Origin: a virus
Virus record (IMG/VR): IMGVR_UViG_3300033149_004949
Location: 1-42,362 of that record
DNA: 42,362 bases
Reading direction: 5' to 3' (one strand)
Made by a program: the position numbers and the translations under genes. Positions 7,831 to 15,375 of the stretch are shown piece by piece (the first letter of the stretch is position 1; each line of letters starts with the position of its first letter). A model generated the notes under the pieces. It saw only the letters and a program-made list of their open reading frames with translations, did no database searches and was not told the DNA's origin.

Positions 7831-7946
7831 AATTTCCGGCCAGGGAGGGGGAGCCCTAACCGTGGGTTGCAGCCTACCAGAAAAACGTGCTTCTACGCAA
7901 GGTCAAGGCTGACAAGAGTAGCTCGTGGCTGTTACCTTTCGGCGGA

Positions 7947-8153
7947 TTAATCGCCTGACCGATGAATGCAGACTTGGCAAATACCGGCGTCGACATCCCG
8001 GCCAGTGAGTTGGCAAAGACTTGGCTGGCCGCAGCAGTTGGGCACGAGATGCGGGCAGCGATCTGTGGCAGTTGCGCCGCGTCGTCTGCGCAGTTCCGCC
8101 ACCGTCCTCACAGCGTCTCCTGGCCCTTTGCCGAAGGCTCTCAATTTCGTCAT
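7947..8153 (-). CDS. Small Cys-rich prophage protein, distal tail operon
   Basis: 68 residues, ATG at 8153 overlapping the TGA of the preceding gene (ATGA), which supports this start over an upstream in-frame ATG. The N-terminal half is basic and helical. The C-terminal half has seven Cys and a His in CPHLVPNCC, LCQL and ICQVCIH, likely a small metal-binding fold. It is the last gene of the late operon. Function unknown; small zinc-binding proteins often end tail operons of phages in this lineage. Confidence 0.65.
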   Translation of the reverse strand: MTKLRAFGKGPGDAVRTVAELRRRRGATATDRCPHLVPNCCGQPSLCQLTGRDVDAGICQVCIHRSGD

Positions 8154-8779
8154 AGCGTCACCGTCCAGTAGCCGCAGAAGCACGCGCTACCCGGGCTGGA
8201 GGCGTGCTCGTCGCACCAGCCGGGCGGGTAGGTGTTGCCGCTACAGTCCTTCATCACCAGGTCGAACGCCCCCGTCAGTTGCCCGCCCACGCACGAGACA
8301 TGTTCCGTCACGTCCTGCATGTCGGCCAGGCACGAACCGATGAAGCAGCTATCCGGGCAGCCCTCGCACGGGTCCACCAGGACGCTGGGGCCGGTGTAGT
8401 ACAGCCCCGCTTCGATCCGCACCCCGTCCGGCTTGCTCGCGTCGGTATAGCAGCCGATCCATAGCTTGTAGTAGAACGTCCACGTCTCCGGGTAGTATGG
8501 GTGGTCCACGAGCCGCCGCATTTCGTACAACCACTCGGTCCAGCCCGTCCCGTACCACTTCATGCAGAGGTGTTCGTACGTTCCGTCGGCCAGGAACTCG
8601 ACGTACCACCACGGAGCGTTGTCGTTGTAGTTCTCGATGTTGTCATCGTTCACCGACGGCGTGCCGACCCAATCGCGGCAGGCCTCGCAGCAGTTGCCCG
8701 CGATGGCGCAGTCGGTTGCCAACACACCACCGGTCGGACGTGTGAGGATAGCGACGTCGCCGGCCATGATCGGAGCCAT
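8150..8779 (-). CDS. Cys- and Trp-rich putative virion protein (tail tip/fibre region)
   Basis: 209 residues. The ATG at 8779 lies in TAATG, sharing a base with the upstream stop, so the much longer upstream extension of the frame is not coding. The sequence is rich in Cys, Trp and Tyr (NCCEACRDW, WYVEFLADG, WTFYYKLWIG, PCEGCPDSCF), with many likely disulfides or metal sites. The composition and the last-but-one position in the tail operon fit a surface-exposed distal tail or receptor-facing protein. No named family is recognised. Confidence 0.65.
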   Translation of the reverse strand: MAPIMAGDVAILTRPTGGVLATDCAIAGNCCEACRDWVGTPSVNDDNIENYNDNAPWWYVEFLADGTYEHLCMKWYGTGWTEWLYEMRRLVDHPYYPETWTFYYKLWIGCYTDASKPDGVRIEAGLYYTGPSVLVDPCEGCPDSCFIGSCLADMQDVTEHVSCVGGQLTGAFDLVMKDCSGNTYPPGWCDEHASSPGSACFCGYWTVTL

Positions 8780-9573
8780 TACGTCACCTCGCACGGGCCG
8801 GTGCTGAACGCCACCGACCGCGTCTCTACCGATACGGCCACGAGCGCGCCCAGCGAATCGTAGGTCGGCGTGCGGATGAACTGGTAGACCGGATCGCCGC
8901 TCACGCCCGACCAGTACAGCCGCATGGGCATGAACTGCACGCCGTAGAATCCCGGCTCCTGGGCGTCGATGGCCCACTCTTCGGTGTCTGCCGTCTCGCC
9001 GCTGCCGCCAAGCACCTTGGGGTCGCCGGAGATACCTGCCCGAAGCGGCTCGCCCAGCCGGATCACAGCCCACTTCAGCCCCGTTCCGCTGTCCTTCCAT
9101 AGGATCACCGCCGAACCGGACGCGCAGCTTGTCAGCACCGGCTGTCCGGCAGCGATGTCGGCGAACTGGTGGCCGGCGTCGGTGACGTTCACCACGGCCG
9201 GGCACACGCCCGCTGCGCAGGCCTTGCCGATCTCGCCCTCGGCGATGGGTTCCAGCAGAACGACAAACTTGCCCGCATGGCTGGCTGCGGGCGTCACGCC
9301 GACTAACGCCACTTGGTTGGCAAAGCTGTCTGCGGCTTCGGACGGTGTGAAGATAGGCGAGTCGATTCCCAGGACGGTAAAGCGGGCGGCATCCGCGCCA
9401 CTGGCGTTCTTGACGGGCACGATGCCCGTCTGGCGGAACGCCTGCGTCGGCTTGGAGCCCGTTCCCTGCTGACGCTGTAGATAATCCCTGGCCGCGTCAA
9501 CGAAGGTGTTGAACGTGGCCGCAGGTATGTCCAACGGCTGGCCGGGGCGTACCTTCTTCAGGTGGTCACCCAT
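8779..9573 (-). CDS. Prophage structural protein, distal tail operon
   Basis: 264 residues, beginning MGDHLKKVRPGQPLDIPAATFN. The N-terminal start (R-P-G-Q-P-L-D-I-P-A) followed by a helix and then a beta-rich remainder is the layout of small phage tail or fibre-associated proteins in this type of late operon. It ends in TAATG with the next gene. No catalytic motif is visible. I infer a virion protein at the tail tip. Confidence 0.65.
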   Translation of the reverse strand: MGDHLKKVRPGQPLDIPAATFNTFVDAARDYLQRQQGTGSKPTQAFRQTGIVPVKNASGADAARFTVLGIDSPIFTPSEAADSFANQVALVGVTPAASHAGKFVVLLEPIAEGEIGKACAAGVCPAVVNVTDAGHQFADIAAGQPVLTSCASGSAVILWKDSGTGLKWAVIRLGEPLRAGISGDPKVLGGSGETADTEEWAIDAQEPGFYGVQFMPMRLYWSGVSGDPVYQFIRTPTYDSLGALVAVSVETRSVAFSTGPCEVT

Positions 9574-9576
9574 GGG

Positions 9577-10407
9577 TCACGTCCCTATCCCCAGACCCGA
9601 GAAGTCACCTTCCTCGTAGACCTTCTCGATGTAGACGGCCACGGGCTTCTTGACGATGGCCTTGGCGGCAGAGTCCTCTGCGTCGGCGTAGCGGACCCAC
9701 ATGTACTCCCAGCCCTTCTTGTCGATTCCGCCGATGTCGCCGACCGTCAGGCCGGTGCGGTTCTCACTGGCCGCGAAGCGGAAGCTGATCTCCCAATCCT
9801 CGTCGCCTCGCTTCGATCCGGACGCGCCGAGGAACAGCACCTCGCCTGCGGCAAAGCCCTTGAACGACGCGTTGTTCACTCGGCCGGTGAGCGACCGCAG
9901 CGTTGACTTGTAGCCGCCCGTTACCACGCCATCGGCCAGGTAATGTGTCTCGGAGAAGTTGTAGACGGGCACTGTGATGTCCACGCCTTCGACAGAATCG
10001 TGCGTAACGCCGACAGCCCCCTTGAAGTCGGGTGCGGTCTTGCCGGCCGGGGCGTACTTGTTGACCGTGCTGATCGACTGCGTGATGTGCTGCGTCCCGC
10101 CGCCGGTGTCGAATGAGAAGGCCGAGTCGCCCGTATCCGGCGGCTCGCTGTCTTGCGAGGATCGGGCGTAGCGGACAGTTCCACTCCAGATGCAGGCGTC
10201 CGGGTTGTTGGCGTCCATCACGACCGGCTCGATCTGACTGGCCTGACGAGTGAGGTACTGGTAGCTCGAAGGTGCTTCGCCGAGCATGGCGTTCTTGGCG
10301 TCCACGTCGCTGGCCGTGCCTCTGACCTGGTAGCTGAACGTGACGGACAGGTTCGCGCCCGTCGTCCATTGCCTGCTGTCGGGGAGCTCTTCTACTGTGA
10401 TTGCCAT
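9577..10407 (-). CDS. Prophage tail-associated protein
   Basis: 276 residues, beta-rich, beginning MAITVEELPDSRQWT. It follows the tape measure gene by nine bases, the usual place of the distal tail protein or baseplate hub in siphoviruses. The sequence contains an FSYQVRGT strand and a C-terminal region (GWEYMWVRYAD, AVYIEKVYEEGDF). No named domain is recognised. The role is inferred from position. Confidence 0.65.
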   Translation of the reverse strand: MAITVEELPDSRQWTTGANLSVTFSYQVRGTASDVDAKNAMLGEAPSSYQYLTRQASQIEPVVMDANNPDACIWSGTVRYARSSQDSEPPDTGDSAFSFDTGGGTQHITQSISTVNKYAPAGKTAPDFKGAVGVTHDSVEGVDITVPVYNFSETHYLADGVVTGGYKSTLRSLTGRVNNASFKGFAAGEVLFLGASGSKRGDEDWEISFRFAASENRTGLTVGDIGGIDKKGWEYMWVRYADAEDSAAKAIVKKPVAVYIEKVYEEGDFSGLGIGT

Positions 10408-10417
10408 AGCTCGCGCC

Positions 10418-12202
10418 TTATGAGAACGTCAGGCCGCTCGTGTTCGCCTTGTCGAGCAGCTTCTTCGTGTTCTTGGCGGTTTCCTCGGTGGCCTTGGCCG
10501 TGCGGTCGGCGGAATCGCCGGATTGCAGGCCGAGAAGCGAGGCAGCATTGAAGGTGCCCGTCACGCCAATCTTTGCCGCTTGCTGCGATAGTTCCATGCC
10601 ACCCAGTTCGGCCGCCGTCTGAAGGCCCGACAAGTCCGGTGCCTTGATCTCGATTGCACCTTCCAGACCCAGCAACTTGCCCAGTGGTGTACCGCTCATC
10701 TTCTCGCGGAACTCCACGTCGTGTGCCTGCCAGTCCTTCGAGAGCTGCTCGCCGAGGGCGGCCACCCGGCCGGAGAGTTCCTTCTCAAGAGGACCGATCT
10801 GGCGCGCCGCGATCTTGGGCATCTCCTTGATTGCCGACTCGAAGCCTTCCAGCAGCGGCGTCCATTCGAAGTTCCATCCTTCGCCCTTCACGAAGCCGAT
10901 GATCGCATCCCACAGGGCCTTCAGGTTGCGGCCGATGTTGACGGCCACGGTCTTCGTGAATCGCCACATCGTGGTGAAGATGTCCCGCCAGTTCTCGGCG
11001 AACCACTTCAGCGTCGCGGGGATCACCTCGACGAAGAAGTGCTTCACCTGGGATGCGAACCGCACGATGTTCAGCACGCCGGCCACAGCCGCGTACTCCA
11101 GCACCTGCCGCCAGTTCTTCACGGCGAAGACGACTGCCGATATGGCGGTGACTACCGCCCCCTTGAACCAGCCGAACGCCTTGCCCAGCCACTCGATGGC
11201 CTTGCCGCCCAAGTCGGTCGTGCCGTGCAGGACAGCACCGAGCGCGACCACCGCACCGATCACCAGCCCCAGAGGCGACAGGATGAAGCCCAGCACGGTA
11301 GCCAGGCCGCCGAGAACCGTTCCGGCAAGTGAAATGGCCGTGCCCAGCGCAGCCAGTGCGACGCCGCCGGCCACCACTATCGCCGCTACCTTCGCGATGG
11401 ACACCACTACCTGCCGGTTGGCCTCTATCCATGACTTGGCCTTGACGCCAATGGACGTAAGGATGCCAGCTAGCTGCTGAAGCGCCGGGGCCAGCGCGGC
11501 TCCCACTTGGAAGACGCCCATCTTGACGACCTTCCAGAGGGCGTCCATTGCGTCGGTGAAGTCTTCTGCGGCCTTGGCGTCCTCGCCGGACATCGTCAGC
11601 CCAAGCGCCCGGGCCTGCTGCTGAAGTTCCTCGATGCCGGCGGCTCCGCTCGCGAACATCGGCAGCAGGTTCGTGCCCGTCCTGCCGAACAGCGTCATGG
11701 CGATGGCCGCGGCCTTCGTGGGATCGGAGATCTGCGAGATCGCGTCGGCCAGCTTCTTGAACTGCTGCTCGGGAGATAGGCCTTCGAGATCCTCGAACGT
11801 CAGGCCCAGGTCGGCGAGGGCATCGACGGCCGTGGACATGCCCCGCCCGGCGTCGTAGATGCTCCGCTGCATCCGGCGAAAGCCGGTCTCCAGCGCCTCG
11901 ATGGACGTTCCGGACTGGCTGGCGGCGTACTTCAGCTCCGAAAGCGACTCGACAGACAGGCCGGTCCGCCTGGCCATCTTGGCAACCTGATCGCCCATGG
12001 AGCTGAACGCCTTGGCCGCCCCGAGCATGGGCGCAAGCACGGCCGTGCCGAGACCGGCCATCTTCAGGCCCATGTTGCGGACGCTCGCGCCGAACGCCTT
12101 GAGCTTCCTCTCCGCCGCCCTCAGCCCGCGCACAAGCTTGCTGTCGTCGGCGAACAGCTCGACGAACGCACGACCGGCTCGGATTGCGTTAGAGGATGTC
12201 AC
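10418..12202 (-). CDS. Tape measure protein
   Basis: 594 residues from a GTG at 12202. AGGAG lies eight bases before it, so I prefer it to the ATG at 12241. The N-terminal third is helical with F-D-DxSKLxxGLxxAxxxLKxFG, the usual opening of phage tail tape measures, and a TP901-type core (TALFGRTG-like FGRTGTNLLPMF). The middle has several hydrophobic segments between about residues 265 and 370, as expected for the part that enters the membrane during DNA injection. By the known rule of about 1.5 angstrom per residue, the tail would be near 90 nm. The gene is cut off from the tail chaperones by an inserted plus-strand gene and a small lysis-like cassette. Confidence 0.9.
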   Translation of the reverse strand: MTSSNAIRAGRAFVELFADDSKLVRGLRAAERKLKAFGASVRNMGLKMAGLGTAVLAPMLGAAKAFSSMGDQVAKMARRTGLSVESLSELKYAASQSGTSIEALETGFRRMQRSIYDAGRGMSTAVDALADLGLTFEDLEGLSPEQQFKKLADAISQISDPTKAAAIAMTLFGRTGTNLLPMFASGAAGIEELQQQARALGLTMSGEDAKAAEDFTDAMDALWKVVKMGVFQVGAALAPALQQLAGILTSIGVKAKSWIEANRQVVVSIAKVAAIVVAGGVALAALGTAISLAGTVLGGLATVLGFILSPLGLVIGAVVALGAVLHGTTDLGGKAIEWLGKAFGWFKGAVVTAISAVVFAVKNWRQVLEYAAVAGVLNIVRFASQVKHFFVEVIPATLKWFAENWRDIFTTMWRFTKTVAVNIGRNLKALWDAIIGFVKGEGWNFEWTPLLEGFESAIKEMPKIAARQIGPLEKELSGRVAALGEQLSKDWQAHDVEFREKMSGTPLGKLLGLEGAIEIKAPDLSGLQTAAELGGMELSQQAAKIGVTGTFNAASLLGLQSGDSADRTAKATEETAKNTKKLLDKANTSGLTFS

Positions 12203-12285
12203 TTGAGCGGCTCCTGCACGCGAGATGCTTCCACGCGACAAATGGGTGTGGTACGCTTGCTTAACGAAGCCCGAGGTCCTGCGCT

Positions 12286-12966
12286 ATGAACTACAGACAA
12301 GAGGTCCGCCGCATCTCTTCGAAGTGTCGGGCCAGCCTCGACCTCAGTCGGACCGGCGAAGACTTGGCACATCTGCACTACCCCTGCATCCCTCTCTGCA
12401 TCATTGACGCCGTCTTCTCCATCAATGCGCGAGCGCAAGCTACGGCAAACGTGATTGAACGGTACCGGCGACACGCGGGGATTGGCAGCAGCCGTGAGCA
12501 CACGGTTCAGCAGTTCATAGAAACCGTAGATGCAGCTGGTGGTGCGGAGCGGTTTGCCTCGGAGGTATTGCACAACCGCCAGCGAACCAGCCCGAGGGGA
12601 GGAATACTCAAGGCAGAAGTTGCTTTGATGTACGGTCATGTTCTAACGGAGTTCCACGTCAACCGTCGCAGAGACATTCCCAAGATCATCGACAGCGACA
12701 GATTCTCACGGCGTATCAGGCTTCTCCCTGGGCAAGGCGTGTCCTCGGATTTCTTCCTGATGATGTTGGGCCGCGAGGATCTGGTGAAGCCGGATCGCAT
12801 GGTTGCCAGGTTTGTGTCAGACTGTCTCGACAGCAAACGCGTCGCTCCCGTCATGGCGGCCCACCTCCTTGCAGAGGCAGCCAGAGATCTGCAACACGAC
12901 CATCCGCACATGACACCCCGTCTCCTGGACTGGCTTGTGTGGGACTACCAGAGCGATTCTGGCTAG
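12286..12966 (+). CDS. HhH-GPD-like DNA-binding protein (moron)
   Basis: 226 residues on the plus strand inside a minus-strand tail operon. ATG is preceded by GAGG at nine bases. The helix-hairpin-helix-like segment RLLPGQGVSSDFFLMMLG, then DLVKPDRMVARFV, resembles the LPGVG...A...G...KPD..V.R region of endonuclease III-type HhH-GPD proteins. The catalytic Lys/Asp and the Fe-S cysteines of true glycosylases are not evident. Base use is lower in GC than the neighbours. Opposite strand, own ribosome-binding site and foreign composition mark it as a moron: a gene expressed from the prophage independently of lytic growth. A role in host DNA repair, superinfection exclusion or defence is possible but only inferred. 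Confidence 0.65.
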   Translation: MNYRQEVRRISSKCRASLDLSRTGEDLAHLHYPCIPLCIIDAVFSINARAQATANVIERYRRHAGIGSSREHTVQQFIETVDAAGGAERFASEVLHNRQRTSPRGGILKAEVALMYGHVLTEFHVNRRRDIPKIIDSDRFSRRIRLLPGQGVSSDFFLMMLGREDLVKPDRMVARFVSDCLDSKRVAPVMAAHLLAEAARDLQHDHPHMTPRLLDWLVWDYQSDSG

Positions 12967-13010
12967 TGGCCGTCGTTCTCCGTATGGCTCTGCATTCGAG
13001 CGTCATACCG

Positions 13011-13238
13011 TCACTCCCCGTCGTCCAGCGGCAGCGCATACCAGCCTTCGGGCAAGTCCATCTTCCCGGCGACTGGTTCGCCGCCGGAGTCCTTCACCCA
13101 GACCTTCGCATCCTTGACGGTCTCGCGCAGACGTACCGGCGTGCCGTGCGGGACATAGATCGTCCGCACGCATCCCGCGCAGGTTGGCAGCAACATGATG
13201 GGCAGAAGGAACGGTATCAGTCGCCTTAGAAGCTTCAT
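13011..13238 (-). CDS. Small phage lipoprotein, spanin-like
   Basis: 75 residues. A signal peptide (KLLRRLIPFLLPIMLL) ends in a lipobox-like PTCAGC, so the mature form would be lipid-anchored. The rest is short and contains YVPHGTPVRLRETVK and PEGWYALPLDDGE. The ATG overlaps the TGA of the preceding membrane gene (ATGA). A short lipoprotein nested after small membrane proteins is the layout of a two-component spanin (Rz1-like). The family match is by size and position, not sequence. Confidence 0.6.
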   Translation of the reverse strand: MKLLRRLIPFLLPIMLLPTCAGCVRTIYVPHGTPVRLRETVKDAKVWVKDSGGEPVAGKMDLPEGWYALPLDDGE

Positions 13239-13390
13239 GGTCTGCTCCAGTGCTTACGGACCTTGGCCCGCAGTTTGTCACGCGTATCGCGATCCGGGTC
13301 GGCGTCCTCCGCCGTGGGCCGCGATTGCCTGGCAACCCACGGCAGAAGGGCCTGGAAGAAAGCGGTCAGGATGGCGACGAGCCACTTCAT
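13235..13390 (-). CDS. 51-residue phage membrane protein
   Basis: ATG at 13390 sits in TGATG with the preceding stop. The protein starts MKWLVAILTAFFQALLPWVARQ, one hydrophobic helix or signal anchor, followed by a charged tail (DADPDRDTRDKLRAKVRK). It overlaps the lipoprotein gene by four bases. It could be the inner-membrane spanin partner or a holin-like protein. The coupled three-gene arrangement (126, 51 and 75 residues) argues for one function, most likely lysis. Confidence 0.6.
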   Translation of the reverse strand: MKWLVAILTAFFQALLPWVARQSRPTAEDADPDRDTRDKLRAKVRKHWSRP

Positions 13391-13770
13391 CACGCGGCCT
13401 TCGAGTCGCTCAGTCCGCCGAAGCGGTCCAGGTCGTTGTGTGTGATCTGGATGCCTTGCTTGATCTCCTCGACGAGCTTCGCCGACGGCTGCTTGCCGTT
13501 GTTGGCTTCCGCGTATGCATCGATAACGAATCGCAGAGCTGCGTCGAGCTTGGCCAGTCCGGCGTTGGGGGTGTCGTCGGGAATCTGTTTCTCTGCCAGC
13601 TTGATGCCGGTGATGATGCTGCCCTCGTACTTCTTCCACGCTTCCTGGAACGGGTTGAGCTTGCTGGCCAAGAAGATGAAGAATCCGACCACAGCTGCCC
13701 ACGTCACGGCGAAGCCGAAGCCCGAGTTGAGGAACTTACCGATGGCCTCGATGATTGCGCTGACGTCCAT
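13390..13770 (-). CDS. Holin-like phage membrane protein
   Basis: 126 residues with one strong membrane segment near the N-terminus (GFAVTWAAVVGFFIFLA, residues 19-35) and a cytoplasmic helical tail of about 85 residues. AAAGGA lies seven bases before the ATG. Holins and holin-associated proteins have this size and topology. No endolysin gene is recognisable beside it, which weakens the call; a tail-linked membrane protein is the alternative. Confidence 0.5.
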   Translation of the reverse strand: MDVSAIIEAIGKFLNSGFGFAVTWAAVVGFFIFLASKLNPFQEAWKKYEGSIITGIKLAEKQIPDDTPNAGLAKLDAALRFVIDAYAEANNGKQPSAKLVEEIKQGIQITHNDLDRFGGLSDSKAA

Positions 13771-13771
13771 G

Positions 13772-14190
13772 TCATTGTCCTTTCCGGCCTTGCCCTTGTA
13801 GGAAGGCCTGCTTCAGAGTTCCGATGTTCTCGCTGTTCACTTGCACGACCTCGCCTGACTCGCGCCCGTACGGGTCATAGTCCGACGGCTTCAGCGCCCG
13901 GCCCTTCTTCGGATCGCGGTGACAGTTGGCCGTCAGTGCCAGCAGGACCGACAGACGGCTCCACTCGTCGCGGCCGTGGCCTTCGGCCATCCACAGCAGT
14001 TGCCGCAACGTCAGCGGTCGGGGATCGACGCGGAGGCCTCCGGCAATGAGCCAGACATCGCGCCATCTATCACTTCCTGCACGTCCATCCCGCCGATCTT
14101 CTCTTCGATTGCCTTCACGGCCGCGTCGATCATCGCCGCCTGCGTCTCCACGGCGCGGGCCCGGTCGGCCCGGCCGCGGCTCTGGAAAAA
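13772..14190 (-). CDS. Tail assembly chaperone, second frame (GpT-like extension by -1 frameshift)
   Basis: The frame has no usable ATG near its start. It is open through the end of the first chaperone gene and is offset by -1 from it. The protein-like part is RVDPRPLTLRQLLWMAEGHG, then a segment ending in ALTANCHRDPKKGR and PSDYDPYG, which I recognise as the second chaperone of siphoviral tail assembly. Expression as a fusion from the slippery site T-TTT-TTC at 14191-14185 is the simplest explanation, as in the lambda G/GT pair. The fusion brings tail tube subunits to the tape measure. The sequence just after the slip is unusually Arg/Gly-rich, so a later slip or a TTG start is still possible. 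Confidence 0.6.
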
Positions 14191-14481
14191 ACCCACGAGC
14201 TCCTCGTAGAAGGCCTTCTGCGCCGCCAGCAGCGTCGCCCCGTCGAAGCCGGCCCGCACGTCCGCGGCTGTGACCTTGTTCGCCTCGAACTGGCCGGCGA
14301 GCAGCGCACAAAGCACCTCGCCGAGGAGCATCTCGTCTGTGCCCAGCCGCGTTAGCAATGGAGGGTCTCCCGCCTCCGGCTGGAGCAGGTCCACGCCGAG
14401 CGCGTCCTTGACGGCCATGGCCGTGCCCAGGTTAAGACTGATGGTCCAGTTCCGTCCGTCTGCGTCGGCGAATGCCTTCAC
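14011..14481 (-). CDS. Tail assembly chaperone, first frame (GpG-like)
   Basis: 156 residues from a GTG at 14481 that shares its first G with the TAG of the tail tube gene (TAGTG). GGAGG lies six bases upstream, so this start beats the ATG at 14505. The protein opens VKAFADADGRNWTISLNLG, then has GEVLCALLAGQFEANKVT, the layout of the GpG-type chaperone that follows the tail tube gene. A T-TTT-TTC heptamer in frame (GGT TTT TTC) lies at codons 97-99. It coats the tape measure before tube polymerisation. Confidence 0.75.
   Translation of the reverse strand: MKAFADADGRNWTISLNLGTAMAVKDALGVDLLQPEAGDPPLLTRLGTDEMLLGEVLCALLAGQFEANKVTAADVRAGFDGATLLAAQKAFYEELVGFFQSRGRADRARAVETQAAMIDAAVKAIEEKIGGMDVQEVIDGAMSGSLPEASASIPDR
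14185..14191 (-). promoter_or_regulatory. Candidate -1 ribosomal frameshift site in tail chaperone gene
   Basis: Read on the minus strand the heptamer is TTTTTTC, in the X-XXY-YYZ phase relative to the GTG-started frame (codons GGT TTT TTC). A -1 slip enters the frame that runs to 13772. GC-rich sequence follows directly (CAGAGCCGCGGCCGGGCC), able to form a stem that would stimulate slipping. Position and direction match known siphoviral tail chaperones. Confidence 0.6.
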
Positions 14482-14924
14482 TATGCACCTCCGACTTCGT
14501 GCCATTCGACGAACACGGCCAGCTTCGCCGTCACGTCAGCGACGATGGCCTCTTCCAGAGATTCGTTGCGGGAGAAGTTGGTGATGGCGAAATCGCCCAG
14601 CGGACCTTGTGCGCCGCTGACGGACACCTTCTGGTCCAGCACGGCCAGGGCGACCGTGCCGGCCGTGAGGAAGGCGGCCTTGATCGCGTCGAAGACCGCA
14701 TCGCCCGGCCGCCAGACCATCTGAAACTCGACGGTGCACTCGCGGAGGGTCGGAGCCGTCGCACGCCAGCCGGAGTTGCCCCGCGTGGTGATATCCGCTT
14801 CGCCCGCCTCCATGTTGAGCGTCACGTCGCGCACGTTGTCCACCTCGGTCATGCCCGATGGACTTGTCTCGCCGGCCGCTCCCTGGTACAGCCCGGCGTT
14901 CATGCCGAGAACGTAGGTTGCCAT
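14481..14924 (-). CDS. Major tail tube protein
   Basis: 147 residues starting MATYVLGMNAGLYQG. It has DNVRDVTLNMEAGEADITTRG, then W.A..PTL.E.TVEF.M....DA.FDA.KAAF. The order 'no-metal, GEAD-T-TRGN..W.A..P' is typical of TP901-1/lambda-V-like tail tube proteins. It lies just before the chaperone pair, as in most siphoviruses, and forms the hexameric rings of the tail tube. Confidence 0.85.
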   Translation of the reverse strand: MATYVLGMNAGLYQGAAGETSPSGMTEVDNVRDVTLNMEAGEADITTRGNSGWRATAPTLRECTVEFQMVWRPGDAVFDAIKAAFLTAGTVALAVLDQKVSVSGAQGPLGDFAITNFSRNESLEEAIVADVTAKLAVFVEWHEVGGA

Positions 14925-14937
14925 TGCGTGTCACTCC

Positions 14938-15375
14938 TTACCTGACACTGCCGGCCCACATGGCGGGCAGCTTGGGTTGCTCCTTCTCAAAGGCCGGTCC
15001 CATGTATGGACGCGCCTTCATTCGCACACGTCGCTTCCTACGATGGCCTCGCAGGCCTTCGACGATGGTGGACGTTCCGCCGTGCTCCAGCGCCTGCGGC
15101 GCGTCGCCGATCTTCTGGTTCAACCGCTGCGGTCCTATGACCACGCTTCGCCGCTGCCGGTCGTAGCCGAAGAAGATGAACCGCCTCAGCAGGCCCGTGT
15201 GGCTGCTTGGGGGCTCGCCGGGGGCGCTGATGCGTTTCCGTTTGCGGATGGAGGATCTTGCGCCGCGCCTGACGAACGCCCCGAAGCGGCTAAAGACCCT
15301 CCGCGTCGCACGGTCCACAGCGCCCGTGACCGCCTTGCTGTCGAAGAACATCTGCTTGGTCACGAAGCGGATCAT
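14938..15375 (-). CDS. HK97 gp10-like tail completion / virion morphogenesis protein
   Basis: 145 residues. The ATG at 15375 overlaps the previous TGA (ATGA). The protein is strongly basic: RATRRVFSRFGAFVRRGARSSIRKRKR, interrupted by SAPGEPPSSHTG, then RPYMGPAFEKEQPKLPAMWA at the end. The 'APGxPPxxHTGxL' motif followed by 'RPYMGPAF' is a mark of phage head-tail/tail-completion proteins. It probably caps the tail or joins it to the head. Confidence 0.75.
   Translation of the reverse strand: MIRFVTKQMFFDSKAVTGAVDRATRRVFSRFGAFVRRGARSSIRKRKRISAPGEPPSSHTGLLRRFIFFGYDRQRRSVVIGPQRLNQKIGDAPQALEHGGTSTIVEGLRGHRRKRRVRMKARPYMGPAFEKEQPKLPAMWAGSVR

Noticed and set aside
8780-9205. N-terminal extension of the 209-residue tail gene
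   Set aside because: The extension is Arg/Gly-rich shadow of the next gene; the TATG-type overlap at 8779 gives the real start.
14205-14311. Upstream part of the second chaperone frame as an independent gene
   Set aside because: Its Arg/Gly-rich residues are the shifted reading of the first chaperone; expression by frameshift is simpler.
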